Origin: Ruminococcaceae bacterium UBA6855
Lineage (GTDB): Bacteria; Bacillota; Clostridia; Oscillospirales; Acutalibacteraceae
DNA length: 10,614 nucleotides
NCBI GenBank assembly: GCA_002451755.1
Contig: DKDF01000092.1
Span: 246 to 10,859, forward strand
Direction: 5' to 3'
The translations under genes and the position numbers were made by a program. A model generated the notes under the pieces. That model searched no databases. It was not told where the DNA came from and saw nothing but the letters and a program-made list of their open reading frames with translations. The first letter of the stretch is position 1; each line of letters begins with the position of its first letter. This document shows positions 1 to 7,516 of this stretch, one piece after another.

Positions 1-1864
1 CGTGCTGGCGCGAGCCGAAAAATTCGCCCGGGCCGCGCAGTTTAAGATCCTCGTCCGCGATTTTGAAGCCATCTGTCGTCGTTTCCATGACCTTCATGCG
101 CCGCTGCGCCGTGTCGTTTTTTGCGTCCGTGATGAGAATGCAGGTGGATTTATATTGCCCGCGCCCGATTCTCCCTCGGAGCTGGTGGAGCTGAGAGAGT
201 CCGAAGCGCTCGGCATTTTCTATGACCATAATCACGGCGTTCGGCACGTCGACGCCGACCTCGATGACCGTCGTCGAGACGAGCAGCTGCGTTTCGCCAT
301 TTGAGAACGACTCCATAACTTTTTTCTTGTCCGCGCTCTTCATCTTGCCGTGCATCAGCCCGACCGTGTAGCCGCGAAAATCGCCGCGCTGCAGTTCGTC
401 TGCGTATTTCACGGCGGAGGCGAGCTCCGTGTCGCTCTCGCCCTCGTCAACGAGCGGGCAGATTATATACCCCTGCCGTCCCGCGTCGAGGTGCTTTTTT
501 ACATAGTTATATGCTCTTTGCCGCAGTTCCGAGGTGACGGCGTAAGTCTCGATTTTCTGCCTGCCGGGCGGCAGCTCGTCGAGAATTGATATGTCCAGCT
601 CGCCGTAGATTATCAGCGCCAGCGTGCGCGGAATGGGCGTTGCCGACATGACATAGAGATGCGGATTCTCGCCCTTTTCGCCGAGTGCGTTTCTCTGCTC
701 AACGCCGAAACGGTGCTGCTCGTCGGTTATGACGAGCGCGAGGGACTTGAACTCGACATCCGACTGGATTATTGCGTGGGTGCCGATGAGCAGGTCGATT
801 TCGCCCGCTTTGAGGGCTTCTTTTTTTCGTCTTTTCTGCGCGGCGGTGTCCGACCCCGTGAGCAGTTCGACATTTATTGAGCAGCCATCGAAGAGCTTCA
901 GAAAAGTTTTATAGTGCTGCTCGGCGAGCACCTCCGTGGGCGCCATGAGAGCCGATTGCATCGAATTTTTTGCCGCCGAATAGACGAGCGCGGCGGCTAC
1001 CGCGGTCTTGCCCGAGCCGACATCTCCCTGGAGCAGGCGGTTCATCTGCCTGCCGCTCATCATGTCCCGCATGGCTTCTTTTACCGCTCTGCGCTGTGCG
1101 CCGGTCGGGGAGAAGGGGAGATGCGAAAAATATTCTTCACTGAAATCGCACTCTATTATCGCGCCCGCGTTCTTCTGAGTCTGCGAGCGCATTTTTTCAA
1201 GCCCGAGCTGCAATATCAGCAGCTCTTCGAATATCAGCCTGCGCCGCGCCTCTTCAAGATAATCCGGGCTCTTCGGAAAATGAATGTTCCAAAGCGAGTC
1301 CGGCAGATTCATCAGGCAGTATTTTTCGCGCAGCCAGAGCGGGATCGGGTCAACAAGCTCGTCTCGACACTCAGTAAGCGCAGTGCGGACAAGCTTCTCT
1401 ATCATCTTTGAGTTGAGTCCGTGCGTCTGAGGATAAATCGGTCTTATCCTGTCCGCACCCTCGGCGGGTTCTATTTCCGGCGAGTTCATCTCCTTGCGGT
1501 AAAGGTTGCCGCCGACTCGACCGAAGAACAGAAATTCGTCGCCCTCGGTGAGCTTTTCTGCCGCAAAACGGCTGTTGAAAATGGTGATGCCCATTATTCC
1601 GCTGCCGTCGGTGATCTCCGTCTTGTAAAGCGTCAAGCCTTTACGGATTAGATTCTTGCGCACGGGTGAGCCTACAATGCCCTTTATGCAGCATATCTCG
1701 CCTATCTGCGCCTCGTTTATGCTTTTTATCCTGCTCCAGTCCTCATAGACTCGCGGATAGAGACGCACGAGGGCGTTGACATCAGAGACGCCAAGCCGCG
1801 ACAGCATCGCGGCGCGCCTCTCGCCAACGCCCTTTAAGTATTTTATATCAGTATCGAGCTTCAT
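1..1864 (-). CDS. recG: ATP-dependent DNA helicase RecG (C-terminus cut off by window edge)
   Basis: RecG is a superfamily 2 DNA translocase that reverses stalled replication forks and branch-migrates Holliday junctions in the cytoplasm. The reading frame is open from ATG at 1864 to the left edge, giving 621 residues of a protein that is usually about 680, so roughly 60 C-terminal residues are missing. Residues 1-150 carry the helix-hairpin-like start (LKGVGERRA) and the OB-fold wedge region. The motor domain shows Walker A GDVGSGKT (residues 280-287, Lys286), the DEQH box typical of RecG (381-384, followed by RFGVEQR), SATPIPRTL (motif III), TTVIEVGVDVPNA (motif V) and QLRGRIGRG (motif VI, 561-569). 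The last visible part, GPGEFFGSRQH, is the RecG C-terminal signature. The start lies one base after the stop of the fatty acid kinase gene and has no clear Shine-Dalgarno site, so translational coupling is likely. Identification is secure. Confidence 0.97.
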   Translation of the reverse strand, partial: MKLDTDIKYLKGVGERRAAMLSRLGVSDVNALVRLYPRVYEDWSRIKSINEAQIGEICCIKGIVGSPVRKNLIRKGLTLYKTEITDGSGIMGITIFNSRFAAEKLTEGDEFLFFGRVGGNLYRKEMNSPEIEPAEGADRIRPIYPQTHGLNSKMIEKLVRTALTECRDELVDPIPLWLREKYCLMNLPDSLWNIHFPKSPDYLEEARRRLIFEELLILQLGLEKMRSQTQKNAGAIIECDFSEEYFSHLPFSPTGAQRRAVKEAMRDMMSGRQMNRLLQGDVGSGKTAVAAALVYSAAKNSMQSALMAPTEVLAEQHYKTFLKLFDGCSINVELLTGSDTAAQKRRKKEALKAGEIDLLIGTHAIIQSDVEFKSLALVITDEQHRFGVEQRNALGEKGENPHLYVMSATPIPRTLALIIYGELDISILDELPPGRQKIETYAVTSELRQRAYNYVKKHLDAGRQGYIICPLVDEGESDTELASAVKYADELQRGDFRGYTVGLMHGKMKSADKKKVMESFSNGETQLLVSTTVIEVGVDVPNAVIMVIENAERFGLSQLHQLRGRIGRGQYKSTCILITDAKNDTAQRRMKVMETTTDGFKIADEDLKLRGPGEFFGSRQH

Positions 1865-1865
1865 C

Positions 1866-3509
1866 TTATTCGACCGAAATTATGAAATAATAGACGGGCT
1901 GACCGCCGTTTATAACAGAGACCTCGATATCCGAGCCGAACTTCGCGGTCAGAAGGGAGGCAAGCTCTTCGGCTTCCTCTTCGGTGGTGCCGTTGCCGTA
2001 GATCAGCGTGACGAGCGAGGAAGTTCCGCGCTTGAACAGGTGTTTTGTGACCTTGTACGCCGCCTGAATGACATTCGACTCGACGGTGGTTATCTTTCCG
2101 TTTTCCATGCCGAGAATCTGACCCTCTTTGACGGACTGACCGTCTATCGAGCTGTCGCGCGCGGCAAAGGTGACAAGTCCTGTTGAAACTTTCTCGGCGG
2201 CTTTCATCATCGCGAGATGATTCTCCTCCGCGGAGAGCGTGTCATCAACGTTAAGCAGCGCGGCGATGCCCTGCGGAATGGTCTTTGTGTGCAGCACGCG
2301 CACGTCGCGGTCGGTCAGGGGATCGACCTGCTCCGCCGCCATGATAATATTTTTATTGTTGGGGAGAATATAGACATGCTCTGCGGGGGTCGCAAGAACC
2401 GCCTTGAGCAGATCGTCAGTGCTCGGGTTCATCGTCTGTCCGCCGCTGACTATCTGATCCGCGCCGAGCTCGGTGAACAGCTCGCACAGACCCTCGCCGG
2501 ATGCGACCGCGACATAGCCGAACGGCTTCGTCGGCTCGACCGCCTTCATCGGCTCGGGCTGATCCTCGGGAGCCGCGCCCCACGAGGCGTTCTGATGCTC
2601 CTGATGCATATTCTCAATTTTTATATTGGTCAGCTGACCGTATTCGATGCCCTTCTGGATCGCCTTTCCGGGCGCATTCGTGTGGACATGGACGGTTATA
2701 TTCTTGCCGTCATCCGTGACGGAGACGCACTCGCCGATAGCTTCGAGATATGCGCGCAGCTCGCGGATATCCTTGTCGCTCTCGCGGCGGGAGATGAACT
2801 CCGCGCAGTAGGTGTAGCGGCTGTCTGCGGAGTGCTCGTCCGCTTTCTCTTCGCTCTTTGCTTCCTCCGCCTCGTCGGCGTCAAGGTTCACTTCTTTTCC
2901 GTGGAACACATCGGACATTGCAGTGAAAATGCAGACAAGTCCGCTGCCGCCAGCGTCAACGACTCCTGCTTTTTTGAGCACGGGGAGAATATTCGGCGTG
3001 TCGGCAAGGGCGGCTTTTGCGCCCTCGAGACCTACGTCAAACACCTTGACCGCGTCCGTCTCGCCGTCGTTCACCGCCTTGCGGGCATACTCGGATGCCG
3101 TGCGGATAACAGTGAGAATAGTGCCCTCGGTGGGCTTCATGACCGCTTTATATGCCGAGGAACTGCCGTGCTCGAGCGCGGAGGCTATCGCTGCACCGTC
3201 AGCCTCGTCAAGACCCTTGAGCCCCTTGGAAATTCCGCGGAATATGAGCGAGAGGATAACGCCGGAGTTGCCTCTTGCGCCGCGCAGCAGACCTGAAGCC
3301 ACGCAGCTTGCAACAGCCGAGACGCTCTCGCTGTCATCCTTGACCCTGACCTCGCGCGAGGCGTTGGTTATGGTCATGGACATATTTGTGCCGGTATCGC
3401 CGTCAGGCACGGGAAAGACGTTGAGCGCGTCTATCTCCTGGCGGTGAGAAGTGATCATTTGCGCCGCGTATATAACAGCGTTGCGCAGAATTGCTCCTGT
3501 GATTGTCAT
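1866..3509 (-). CDS. fakA: Fatty acid kinase catalytic subunit FakA / DhaL-domain protein YloV
   Basis: This 547-residue protein matches the FakA/YloV family in length and layout. In characterised Firmicutes FakA phosphorylates fatty acids that are held by a separate FakB (DegV-family) protein, producing acyl-phosphate for phospholipid synthesis. The N-terminal DhaL kinase domain (about residues 1-200) shows NVFPVPDGDTGTNM (30-43, with Mg-binding Asp36 and Asp38) and LLRGARGNSGVILS (74-87). An acidic Glu/Asp/Lys-rich linker near residue 210 leads to a middle domain with the YTYCAEF and HVHTNAPGKA motifs, then the C-terminal FakA domain. The start ATG at 3509 is preceded by a GGGGAGG ribosome binding site. 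It follows the Asp23 gene by 47 bases and precedes recG by one base. The yloU-yloV order is a classic Firmicutes arrangement. No fakB gene is in the window; FakA family assignment is firm, the exact substrate is inferred. Confidence 0.93.
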   Translation of the reverse strand: MTITGAILRNAVIYAAQMITSHRQEIDALNVFPVPDGDTGTNMSMTITNASREVRVKDDSESVSAVASCVASGLLRGARGNSGVILSLIFRGISKGLKGLDEADGAAIASALEHGSSSAYKAVMKPTEGTILTVIRTASEYARKAVNDGETDAVKVFDVGLEGAKAALADTPNILPVLKKAGVVDAGGSGLVCIFTAMSDVFHGKEVNLDADEAEEAKSEEKADEHSADSRYTYCAEFISRRESDKDIRELRAYLEAIGECVSVTDDGKNITVHVHTNAPGKAIQKGIEYGQLTNIKIENMHQEHQNASWGAAPEDQPEPMKAVEPTKPFGYVAVASGEGLCELFTELGADQIVSGGQTMNPSTDDLLKAVLATPAEHVYILPNNKNIIMAAEQVDPLTDRDVRVLHTKTIPQGIAALLNVDDTLSAEENHLAMMKAAEKVSTGLVTFAARDSSIDGQSVKEGQILGMENGKITTVESNVIQAAYKVTKHLFKRGTSSLVTLIYGNGTTEEEAEELASLLTAKFGSDIEVSVINGGQPVYYFIISVE

Positions 3510-3556
3510 TTATTTTCCTCCCCGGACAGCCACTGTCGTGCGGCCGTAAATCGGTT

Positions 3557-3913
3557 TTATTCGTTCTTCATTCCGTCAACATAGACATTGACTGCGTGAA
3601 CCTCAAGTCCCGTAGCCTCTTCGACTGTGTATCTGACCTTGTTGACGATGCTCTGGCATATGGCGGATATGTTGACTCCGTAGGACACGATTATGTGCAG
3701 GTCAACAATAAGACCCTCGCCGTCCTTGCGCACGGAGATGCCCTGGTCGGCGAAATGACCGTTCTTGTTGAGAACGGCGCGCAGACCCTGGCGCATATTG
3801 CTGTTGGCCATGCCTGCAACTCCGAAGCAAGAGGAGGCGGCATTGCCGATGAGGGACGCGAAATAGGGCTGAGATATCTCGATAACGCCGAGATGATTTT
3901 CAAGTCTTATCAA
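3557..3913 (-). CDS. Asp23/Gls24 family protein (YloU-like), TTG start
   Basis: This small soluble protein of the Asp23/Gls24 (DUF322) family has 118 residues from the chosen start. The family includes B. subtilis YloU, encoded next to YloV, and the S. aureus envelope-associated Asp23. Its biochemical role is not established; links to envelope stress are known for some members. The family pattern is seen as IRLENHLGVIEIS near the N-terminus, then GVAGMAN, a LIVDLHIIVSYGVNI strand region, and a C-terminal VNVYVDGM. I chose TTG at 3913 because AAGGGAGGA sits 7 bases upstream and the protein then begins with the usual family start. A longer version from ATG 3958 (15 more residues) is possible on paper, but that codon has no ribosome binding site and lies at about the transcription start expected from the promoter at 3965-3993. 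It is the first gene of the asp23-fakA-recG unit. Confidence 0.9.
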   Translation of the reverse strand: MIRLENHLGVIEISQPYFASLIGNAASSCFGVAGMANSNMRQGLRAVLNKNGHFADQGISVRKDGEGLIVDLHIIVSYGVNISAICQSIVNKVRYTVEEATGLEVHAVNVYVDGMKNE

Positions 3914-3920
3914 GGAAAGT

Positions 3921-3927
3921 CCTCCCT
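3921..3927 (-). promoter_or_regulatory. Ribosome binding site that fixes the TTG start of the Asp23 gene
   Basis: On the minus strand the bases read GGGAGGA within AAGGGAGGACTTTCC, directly before TTG at 3913. The spacing of GGAGG to TTG is about 8 bases, which is ideal. The only competing upstream starts (ATG 3958 and TTG 3961) have no such site. Confidence 0.85.
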
Positions 3928-3964
3928 TCAAAAATAAGAAGTCAAACTGGTTGTCCATCAATTT

Positions 3965-3993
3965 ATTATACTAAAAATATCATGCTAAATCAA
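3965..3993 (-). promoter_or_regulatory. Sigma-A-type promoter for asp23-fakA-recG
   Basis: Minus-strand -35 box TTGATT at 3993-3988, a spacer of exactly 17 bases, and a perfect -10 box TATAAT at 3970-3965. Transcription should start near 3957, leaving a leader of about 44 bases before the TTG start. The -35 box lies inside the last codons of the upstream reductase gene (stop at 3982-3980), so the two genes overlap in function. No terminator is seen between them, so read-through from upstream is also possible. Confidence 0.8.
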
Positions 3994-4825
3994 GCTCTTT
4001 GAGAAATCTTGCGAGCGCATCCTGCCACGGCGGCAGGCGGTCAAAGCCTGCATCGTCAAGGCATTTTTTTGAAAGACGCGAGTTCTCCGGGCGCTTTGCC
4101 TTTGCGGGATATTCGGCGGTGGTGCAGGGGACTATTTCAGTCGCTTTTCCCGCCTGACGCATTATCTCCTTTGCGAACTCCGCCCATGTGCAGTAGCCCT
4201 CGTTCGAGGCGTGATATGTGCCGTATTTTTCGGTTTTTATCATGTCGCAGATGAGCCGTGCGAGGTCGGGCGTATAAGTCGGTGAGCCGGTCTGATCGTC
4301 AACGACGGTCAGCTTCTCGTGCGAGTCGGCGAGACGGAGCATAGTCTTTACGAAGTTGCCGCCGTTTATTCCGAACACCCACGAGGTGCGCACGATGAAG
4401 TGCTTTTTGCATTTCTTCGCCTCTTCCTCGCCGCCGAGCTTCGTTATTCCGTAGATATTCTGCGGGTCTTTCGGCGCGTTGATTTCGAGCGGCTGAGTGC
4501 CGCTGCCTCCGAAAACATAGTCGGAGCTTATATAAACAAGCTTTGCGCTGATTTTTTCGCAGGCGAGGGCAATATTTCTCGTGCCGTCGACATTGACTTT
4601 GCGGCAGGTGTCGCGGTCGTCTTCTGCTTTGTCGACCGCCGTATAGGCGGCGCAGTGAACGACGGCGTCGGGGCGCAGAGCGGTGATATAACTTTCCGCT
4701 GCCTTGCCGTCCGTGATGTCGAACTCTTTTCTGTCCGCGCCGACGGGTTCGTCCCCGAGGGCGTTCAGGCGTTTTATAACATCGTAGCCGAGCTGCCCGT
4801 TGGCGCCTGTGACGAGTACCTTCAT
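3980..4825 (-). CDS. rfbD: dTDP-4-dehydrorhamnose reductase-type NAD(P)-dependent sugar-nucleotide reductase (RmlD family)
   Basis: The 281-residue length is normal for RmlD/RfbD, the enzyme that reduces dTDP-4-keto-L-rhamnose to dTDP-L-rhamnose with NAD(P)H in the cytoplasm. The protein is an extended short-chain dehydrogenase: Rossmann motif TGANGQLG at residues 6-13, HCAAYTAVDKAEDD (57-70), YISSDYVF (98-105, catalytic Ser/Thr region) and the catalytic YxxxK in IYGITKLGGE (Tyr125, Lys129). NFVKTMLRLA and DDQTGSPTYTPDLA follow, both typical of RmlD. The start ATG at 4825 has AAGGAAG 7 bases upstream. The gene follows the UPF0210 gene by 19 bases, so it is probably co-transcribed with it. The other rhamnose genes (rmlA, rmlB, rmlC) are not here, so the enzyme could serve a rhamnose pathway encoded elsewhere or a related 4-keto sugar. 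Family is certain; the exact substrate is inferred. Confidence 0.88.
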   Translation of the reverse strand: MKVLVTGANGQLGYDVIKRLNALGDEPVGADRKEFDITDGKAAESYITALRPDAVVHCAAYTAVDKAEDDRDTCRKVNVDGTRNIALACEKISAKLVYISSDYVFGGSGTQPLEINAPKDPQNIYGITKLGGEEEAKKCKKHFIVRTSWVFGINGGNFVKTMLRLADSHEKLTVVDDQTGSPTYTPDLARLICDMIKTEKYGTYHASNEGYCTWAEFAKEIMRQAGKATEIVPCTTAEYPAKAKRPENSRLSKKCLDDAGFDRLPPWQDALARFLKELDLA

Positions 4826-4844
4826 TGAAAAACTTCCTTTTTAA

Positions 4845-6200
4845 TCAGTTTTTGAGGCTCTGGAGCGGAGCGGGTATGCGCCCGCCGCGCGAGATCATCT
4901 TTGCGGGAGATGCGGTGTTGAGCGGCATTATCGGACCCGAGCCGAGCAGCCCGCCGAAGTTCAGCTCCTCGCCGGCATTCTTGCCGATGGCGGGAATGAG
5001 CCTGACCGCAGTCGTCTTGGAGTTCACCATGCCGATAGCCGCCTCGTCCGCGATAACCGCCGAGAGAACCTCTGCCGTTGTGTCGCCGGGAACGACTATC
5101 ATATCGAGACCGACGGAGCAGACCGCCGTCATCGCTTCGAGCTTCTCTATCTTCAGTGTGCCCGCGCGTGCGGCGTCTATCATTCCGGCGTCCTCGGAGA
5201 CGGGGATAAACGCGCCGGAGAGACCGCCGACATGCGACGATGCCATCGTGCCGCCCTTTTTGACTGCGTCGTTGAGCAGGGCGAGCGCCGCCGTCGTGCC
5301 GTGAGCGCCGCACTGTTCGAGACCTATCTCTTCGAGTATGTGCGCCACGGAGTCGCCGACTGCGGGCGTGGGCGCAAGGGAGAGGTCGACTATGCCGAAA
5401 GGCACGTCAAGCCTGCGCGAAGCTTCGCTCGCGATGAGCTGACCAAGGCGGGTTATTTTAAATGCGGTCTTTTTTATCGTGTCGGCAACATCTGTGAGGT
5501 TGCCGTCGGGAATCTTTTTGAGGGCGCAGCGGACAACGCCGGGACCCGATACGCCGACATTTATCACGCTCTCCGGCTCGCCCGGACCGTGGAATGCGCC
5601 CGCCATGAACGGGTTATCCTCGGGCGCGTTGCAGAACACAACGAGCTTTGCAGCACCTATGCAGTTGTTGTCGGCGGTGAGCTCGGCGGTTTTTCTGATA
5701 ATTTTGCCCATGAGCGCGACCGCGTCCATGTTTATGCCCGCCTTTGTCGAGCCTATATTTATGCTCGAGCAGACATGCTCGGTTCTTGCGAGCGCTTCGG
5801 GTATGCTGTTGATGAGTGCCTCGTCTCCGGGGGCGAAGCCCTTTTGAACGAGTGCGGAATATCCGCCGATGAAGTTGACTCCGACAGCCTGCGCCGCCTT
5901 TTCGAGCGTGAGCGCATATTTCACTGGGTCGCCGCCCGATGCGGCGGCAAGCATGGCGATGGGGGTAACTGCGACGCGCTTGTTGATTATCGGCACGCCA
6001 TACTCTTTTTCAATCTCGCAGCCGACCCTGACAAGATTTTCCGCCTTGCGTGCTATCTTGTCGTAGACCCTGCGGCAGGAGTCGTCGATATCCTGCGAGC
6101 AGCAGTCAAGCAGGGAGATGCCCATGGTTATTGTGCGTATATCCAAATTTTCATCCTCGATCATATGTATCGTTTCGAGAATGTCTCTTGTGTTTATCAT
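4845..6200 (-). CDS. UPF0210 / DUF711 (PFL family) protein of unknown function
   Basis: This 451-residue protein has the length and sequence of the UPF0210 (DUF711) family, widespread in Firmicutes and some archaea. Structures exist from structural genomics, but no reaction is established to my knowledge. Visible family features are the N-terminal IHMIEDENLDIRTITMGISL, the conserved NKRVAVTPIAML, GGYSALVQKGF, INMDAVALMGK, FCNAPEDNPFMAGAFHGPGE, and Gly-rich stretches near the C-terminus (SSHVGGLSGAFIPVSED, NFGGLLGSGPIMPLN). No signal peptide or membrane segment is apparent. ATG at 6200 is chosen because AGAGGA lies 8-9 bases upstream and the protein then begins with the family's MINTRDILETI. 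The frame stays open upstream to 6341, but that part overlaps the ACT-domain gene and has an unlikely Arg/Pro-rich composition. It follows the ACT gene by 26 bases, the standard pairing for the family. Confidence 0.92.
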   Translation of the reverse strand: MINTRDILETIHMIEDENLDIRTITMGISLLDCCSQDIDDSCRRVYDKIARKAENLVRVGCEIEKEYGVPIINKRVAVTPIAMLAAASGGDPVKYALTLEKAAQAVGVNFIGGYSALVQKGFAPGDEALINSIPEALARTEHVCSSINIGSTKAGINMDAVALMGKIIRKTAELTADNNCIGAAKLVVFCNAPEDNPFMAGAFHGPGEPESVINVGVSGPGVVRCALKKIPDGNLTDVADTIKKTAFKITRLGQLIASEASRRLDVPFGIVDLSLAPTPAVGDSVAHILEEIGLEQCGAHGTTAALALLNDAVKKGGTMASSHVGGLSGAFIPVSEDAGMIDAARAGTLKIEKLEAMTAVCSVGLDMIVVPGDTTAEVLSAVIADEAAIGMVNSKTTAVRLIPAIGKNAGEELNFGGLLGSGPIMPLNTASPAKMISRGGRIPAPLQSLKN

Positions 6201-6226
6201 AGTAAGGATCCTCTCAGGTGCGTAGA

Positions 6227-6496
6227 TCAGACGTGATACATCGAGTCGAACACGTCCTCGTGCATAACATGGATATCGAGCCCGTGCTCGCGGCCGAGGC
6301 GGCTCATTATATCGGAAAATTCGGACAGCGGCACGGAGCATTTCTCCGTGTCAACGAGCATTATCATGCAGAAAAGATCCTGCAGGACGCTCTGCGTCAC
6401 TTCGGTTATGTTTACGTTGAGTTCTGAGCATTTTCCGGACACCTCTGCGAGGATACCGATTATGTCCTTGCCCGTAACAGTCATGACAGCTCTCAT
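6227..6496 (-). CDS. ACT domain-containing protein, UPF0237 family
   Basis: This 89-residue protein is a single ACT domain of the UPF0237 family. ACT domains usually bind amino acids or similar small molecules and control a partner enzyme; the ligand here is unknown. The family pattern is clear: MRAVMTVTGKDIIGILAEVS at the start, LNVNITEVTQSVLQDLFCMIMLVD in the middle, and LGREHGLDIHVMHEDVFDSMYHV at the end. ATG at 6496 has AAAGGAAG about 7 bases upstream. It is the first gene of the ACT - UPF0210 - reductase unit, downstream of a good promoter at 6557-6585. Because UPF0237 genes are so regularly placed just before UPF0210 genes, I infer that it is the regulatory or binding partner of the next protein. 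That is inference from context, not shown by the sequence. Confidence 0.92.
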   Translation of the reverse strand: MRAVMTVTGKDIIGILAEVSGKCSELNVNITEVTQSVLQDLFCMIMLVDTEKCSVPLSEFSDIMSRLGREHGLDIHVMHEDVFDSMYHV

Positions 6497-6556
6497 TTTT
6501 ATTCTTCCTTTCCTGTGCGCTTATCAGAATTACTTATATACATCTGATATTAAGAT

Positions 6557-6585
6557 ATTCTATCATATTTTATGCCCATCCTCAA
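6557..6585 (-). promoter_or_regulatory. Promoter for the ACT-UPF0210-reductase unit
   Basis: Minus-strand -35 box TTGAGG (6585-6580), 17-base spacer, -10 box TAGAAT (6562-6557). The start of transcription should be near 6550, giving a leader of about 54 bases before ATG 6496. The boxes lie in an AT-rich gap between divergent genes. Confidence 0.7.
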
Positions 6586-6591
6586 TAGCGG

Positions 6592-6621
6592 TTGAACAAT
6601 TTGAACTTTTTTGTGTTTAAT
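6592..6621 (+). promoter_or_regulatory. Candidate promoter for the PHP phosphatase-ispE unit
   Basis: Plus-strand TTGAAC (6592-6597), 18-base spacer, TTTAAT (6616-6621). The boxes are weaker than those of the divergent promoter on the other strand, with which this one nearly abuts. A second possible -10 lies further down (TATCAT 6647-6652 or TATACT 6657-6662) but without a convincing -35. A promoter must be somewhere in 6586-6680; which one is used is not certain. Confidence 0.4.
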
Positions 6622-6691
6622 ACTGTTACTGGGCGAAAAAATATGTTATCATATTGTATACTTTAACCGTCAGTATCATGGAGGAAGCGCG

Positions 6692-7501
6692 ATGCCGCAA
6701 AGAATTATCGACACTCATGTTCATACCGACAACTCACCCGACGGGCATCATTCGGCGATGTATATGTGCGAATGCGCCGACATGGCGGGACTGCGGGCGA
6801 TAGCATTCACGGATCATGTCGAGGCGGATTTCTACAGGCGTGATCACTATGACCGCGTGGCGCTCCAGTCTTTTATCGATGTCACAAAGGCGCGCTCGGC
6901 GTTTCGCGGAAAGCTGCTCGTCTGCACGGGCGTGGAGCTCGGTCAGCCGATGTACGATGTCGCGACCTCGGAGGAGATACTCGCGAATCTGCCCTATGAT
7001 ATGGTCATAGGCTCGGTGCATAATTTTCAGAATGAACAGGATTTCATGTATCTCGATTATTCCCAGTGGGATATAACCGACCTGATGAATAAATATTTTG
7101 ACGAGCTTATAAAGCTCGCACGCTGGGCGAAGTTCGATACCCTGGCGCATATGACATATCCGCTTCGATATATCGTCGGCGAGCACGGCATACCCGTTGA
7201 TATGTCGAAGTTTTCGGACAAAGTAGATGAGATTCTTTCTCTGCTCGTCAAAAACGAAAAGGCGCTCGAAATAAACACCTCGGGGCTCAGACAGAAGCTC
7301 GGCAGAACTATGCCCGAGGAGGATGTTATCCGGCGCTTTAAACAGCTCGGCGGCGAGTTCGTGACCGTCGGCTCGGACGCCCACTATGCAAAAGATATCG
7401 GCGCGGGAGTCGATGTCGGCATGGAGATAGCGAAGCGCAGCGGATTCGATTGCGTGACGCTGTTCCAGAACCGCCAGCCCGTGCAGATTCCGATAGAGTA
7501 A
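6692..7501 (+). CDS. PHP-domain phosphatase, histidinol-phosphatase (HisJ/HisK) type
   Basis: This 269-residue protein is a complete PHP-domain metal-dependent phosphoesterase. Metal-binding motifs appear in order: DTHVHT (His9, His11), FTDHVE (His42), GVELG (Glu82), IGSVHN (His110), LAHMTYP (His153) and VGSDAH (Asp229, His231), the pattern of the trinuclear metal site in HisJ-type histidinol-phosphatases. Those enzymes convert L-histidinol phosphate to L-histidinol, the penultimate step of histidine synthesis. No other his genes are in the window, so another phosphate substrate is possible. ATG at 6692 is chosen because GGAGGAAG sits 4-5 bases upstream and MPQRIIDTHVHT is the usual family start; the frame extends upstream to 6611 without a ribosome binding site. 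IspE follows after 15 bases with no terminator, so the two are probably co-transcribed. PHP family is certain, histidinol phosphate as substrate is likely. Confidence 0.88.
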   Translation: MPQRIIDTHVHTDNSPDGHHSAMYMCECADMAGLRAIAFTDHVEADFYRRDHYDRVALQSFIDVTKARSAFRGKLLVCTGVELGQPMYDVATSEEILANLPYDMVIGSVHNFQNEQDFMYLDYSQWDITDLMNKYFDELIKLARWAKFDTLAHMTYPLRYIVGEHGIPVDMSKFSDKVDEILSLLVKNEKALEINTSGLRQKLGRTMPEEDVIRRFKQLGGEFVTVGSDAHYAKDIGAGVDVGMEIAKRSGFDCVTLFQNRQPVQIPIE

Positions 7502-7516
7502 AAAAGAGGTGCAGTC

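Noticed and set aside
2217..3296. 359-codon open frame on the plus strand
   Set aside because: It lies wholly opposite fakA, which has clear kinase motifs; the translated product resembles no family and has no promoter or ribosome binding site.
3525..3537. Small hairpin GACAG-CCA-CTGTC in the asp23-fakA gap
   Set aside because: The 5-bp stem has no T-run and sits just before the fakA ribosome binding site; too weak to call a terminator or regulatory element.
5232..6236. 334-codon open frame on the plus strand
   Set aside because: It is antisense to the UPF0210 gene, and its composition (many Arg, Cys, Tyr) is that of a shadow frame.
6201..6341. N-terminal extension of the UPF0210 protein
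   Set aside because: The extra residues overlap the ACT-domain gene and are Arg/Pro-rich; ATG 6200 has a good ribosome binding site and gives the normal family length.
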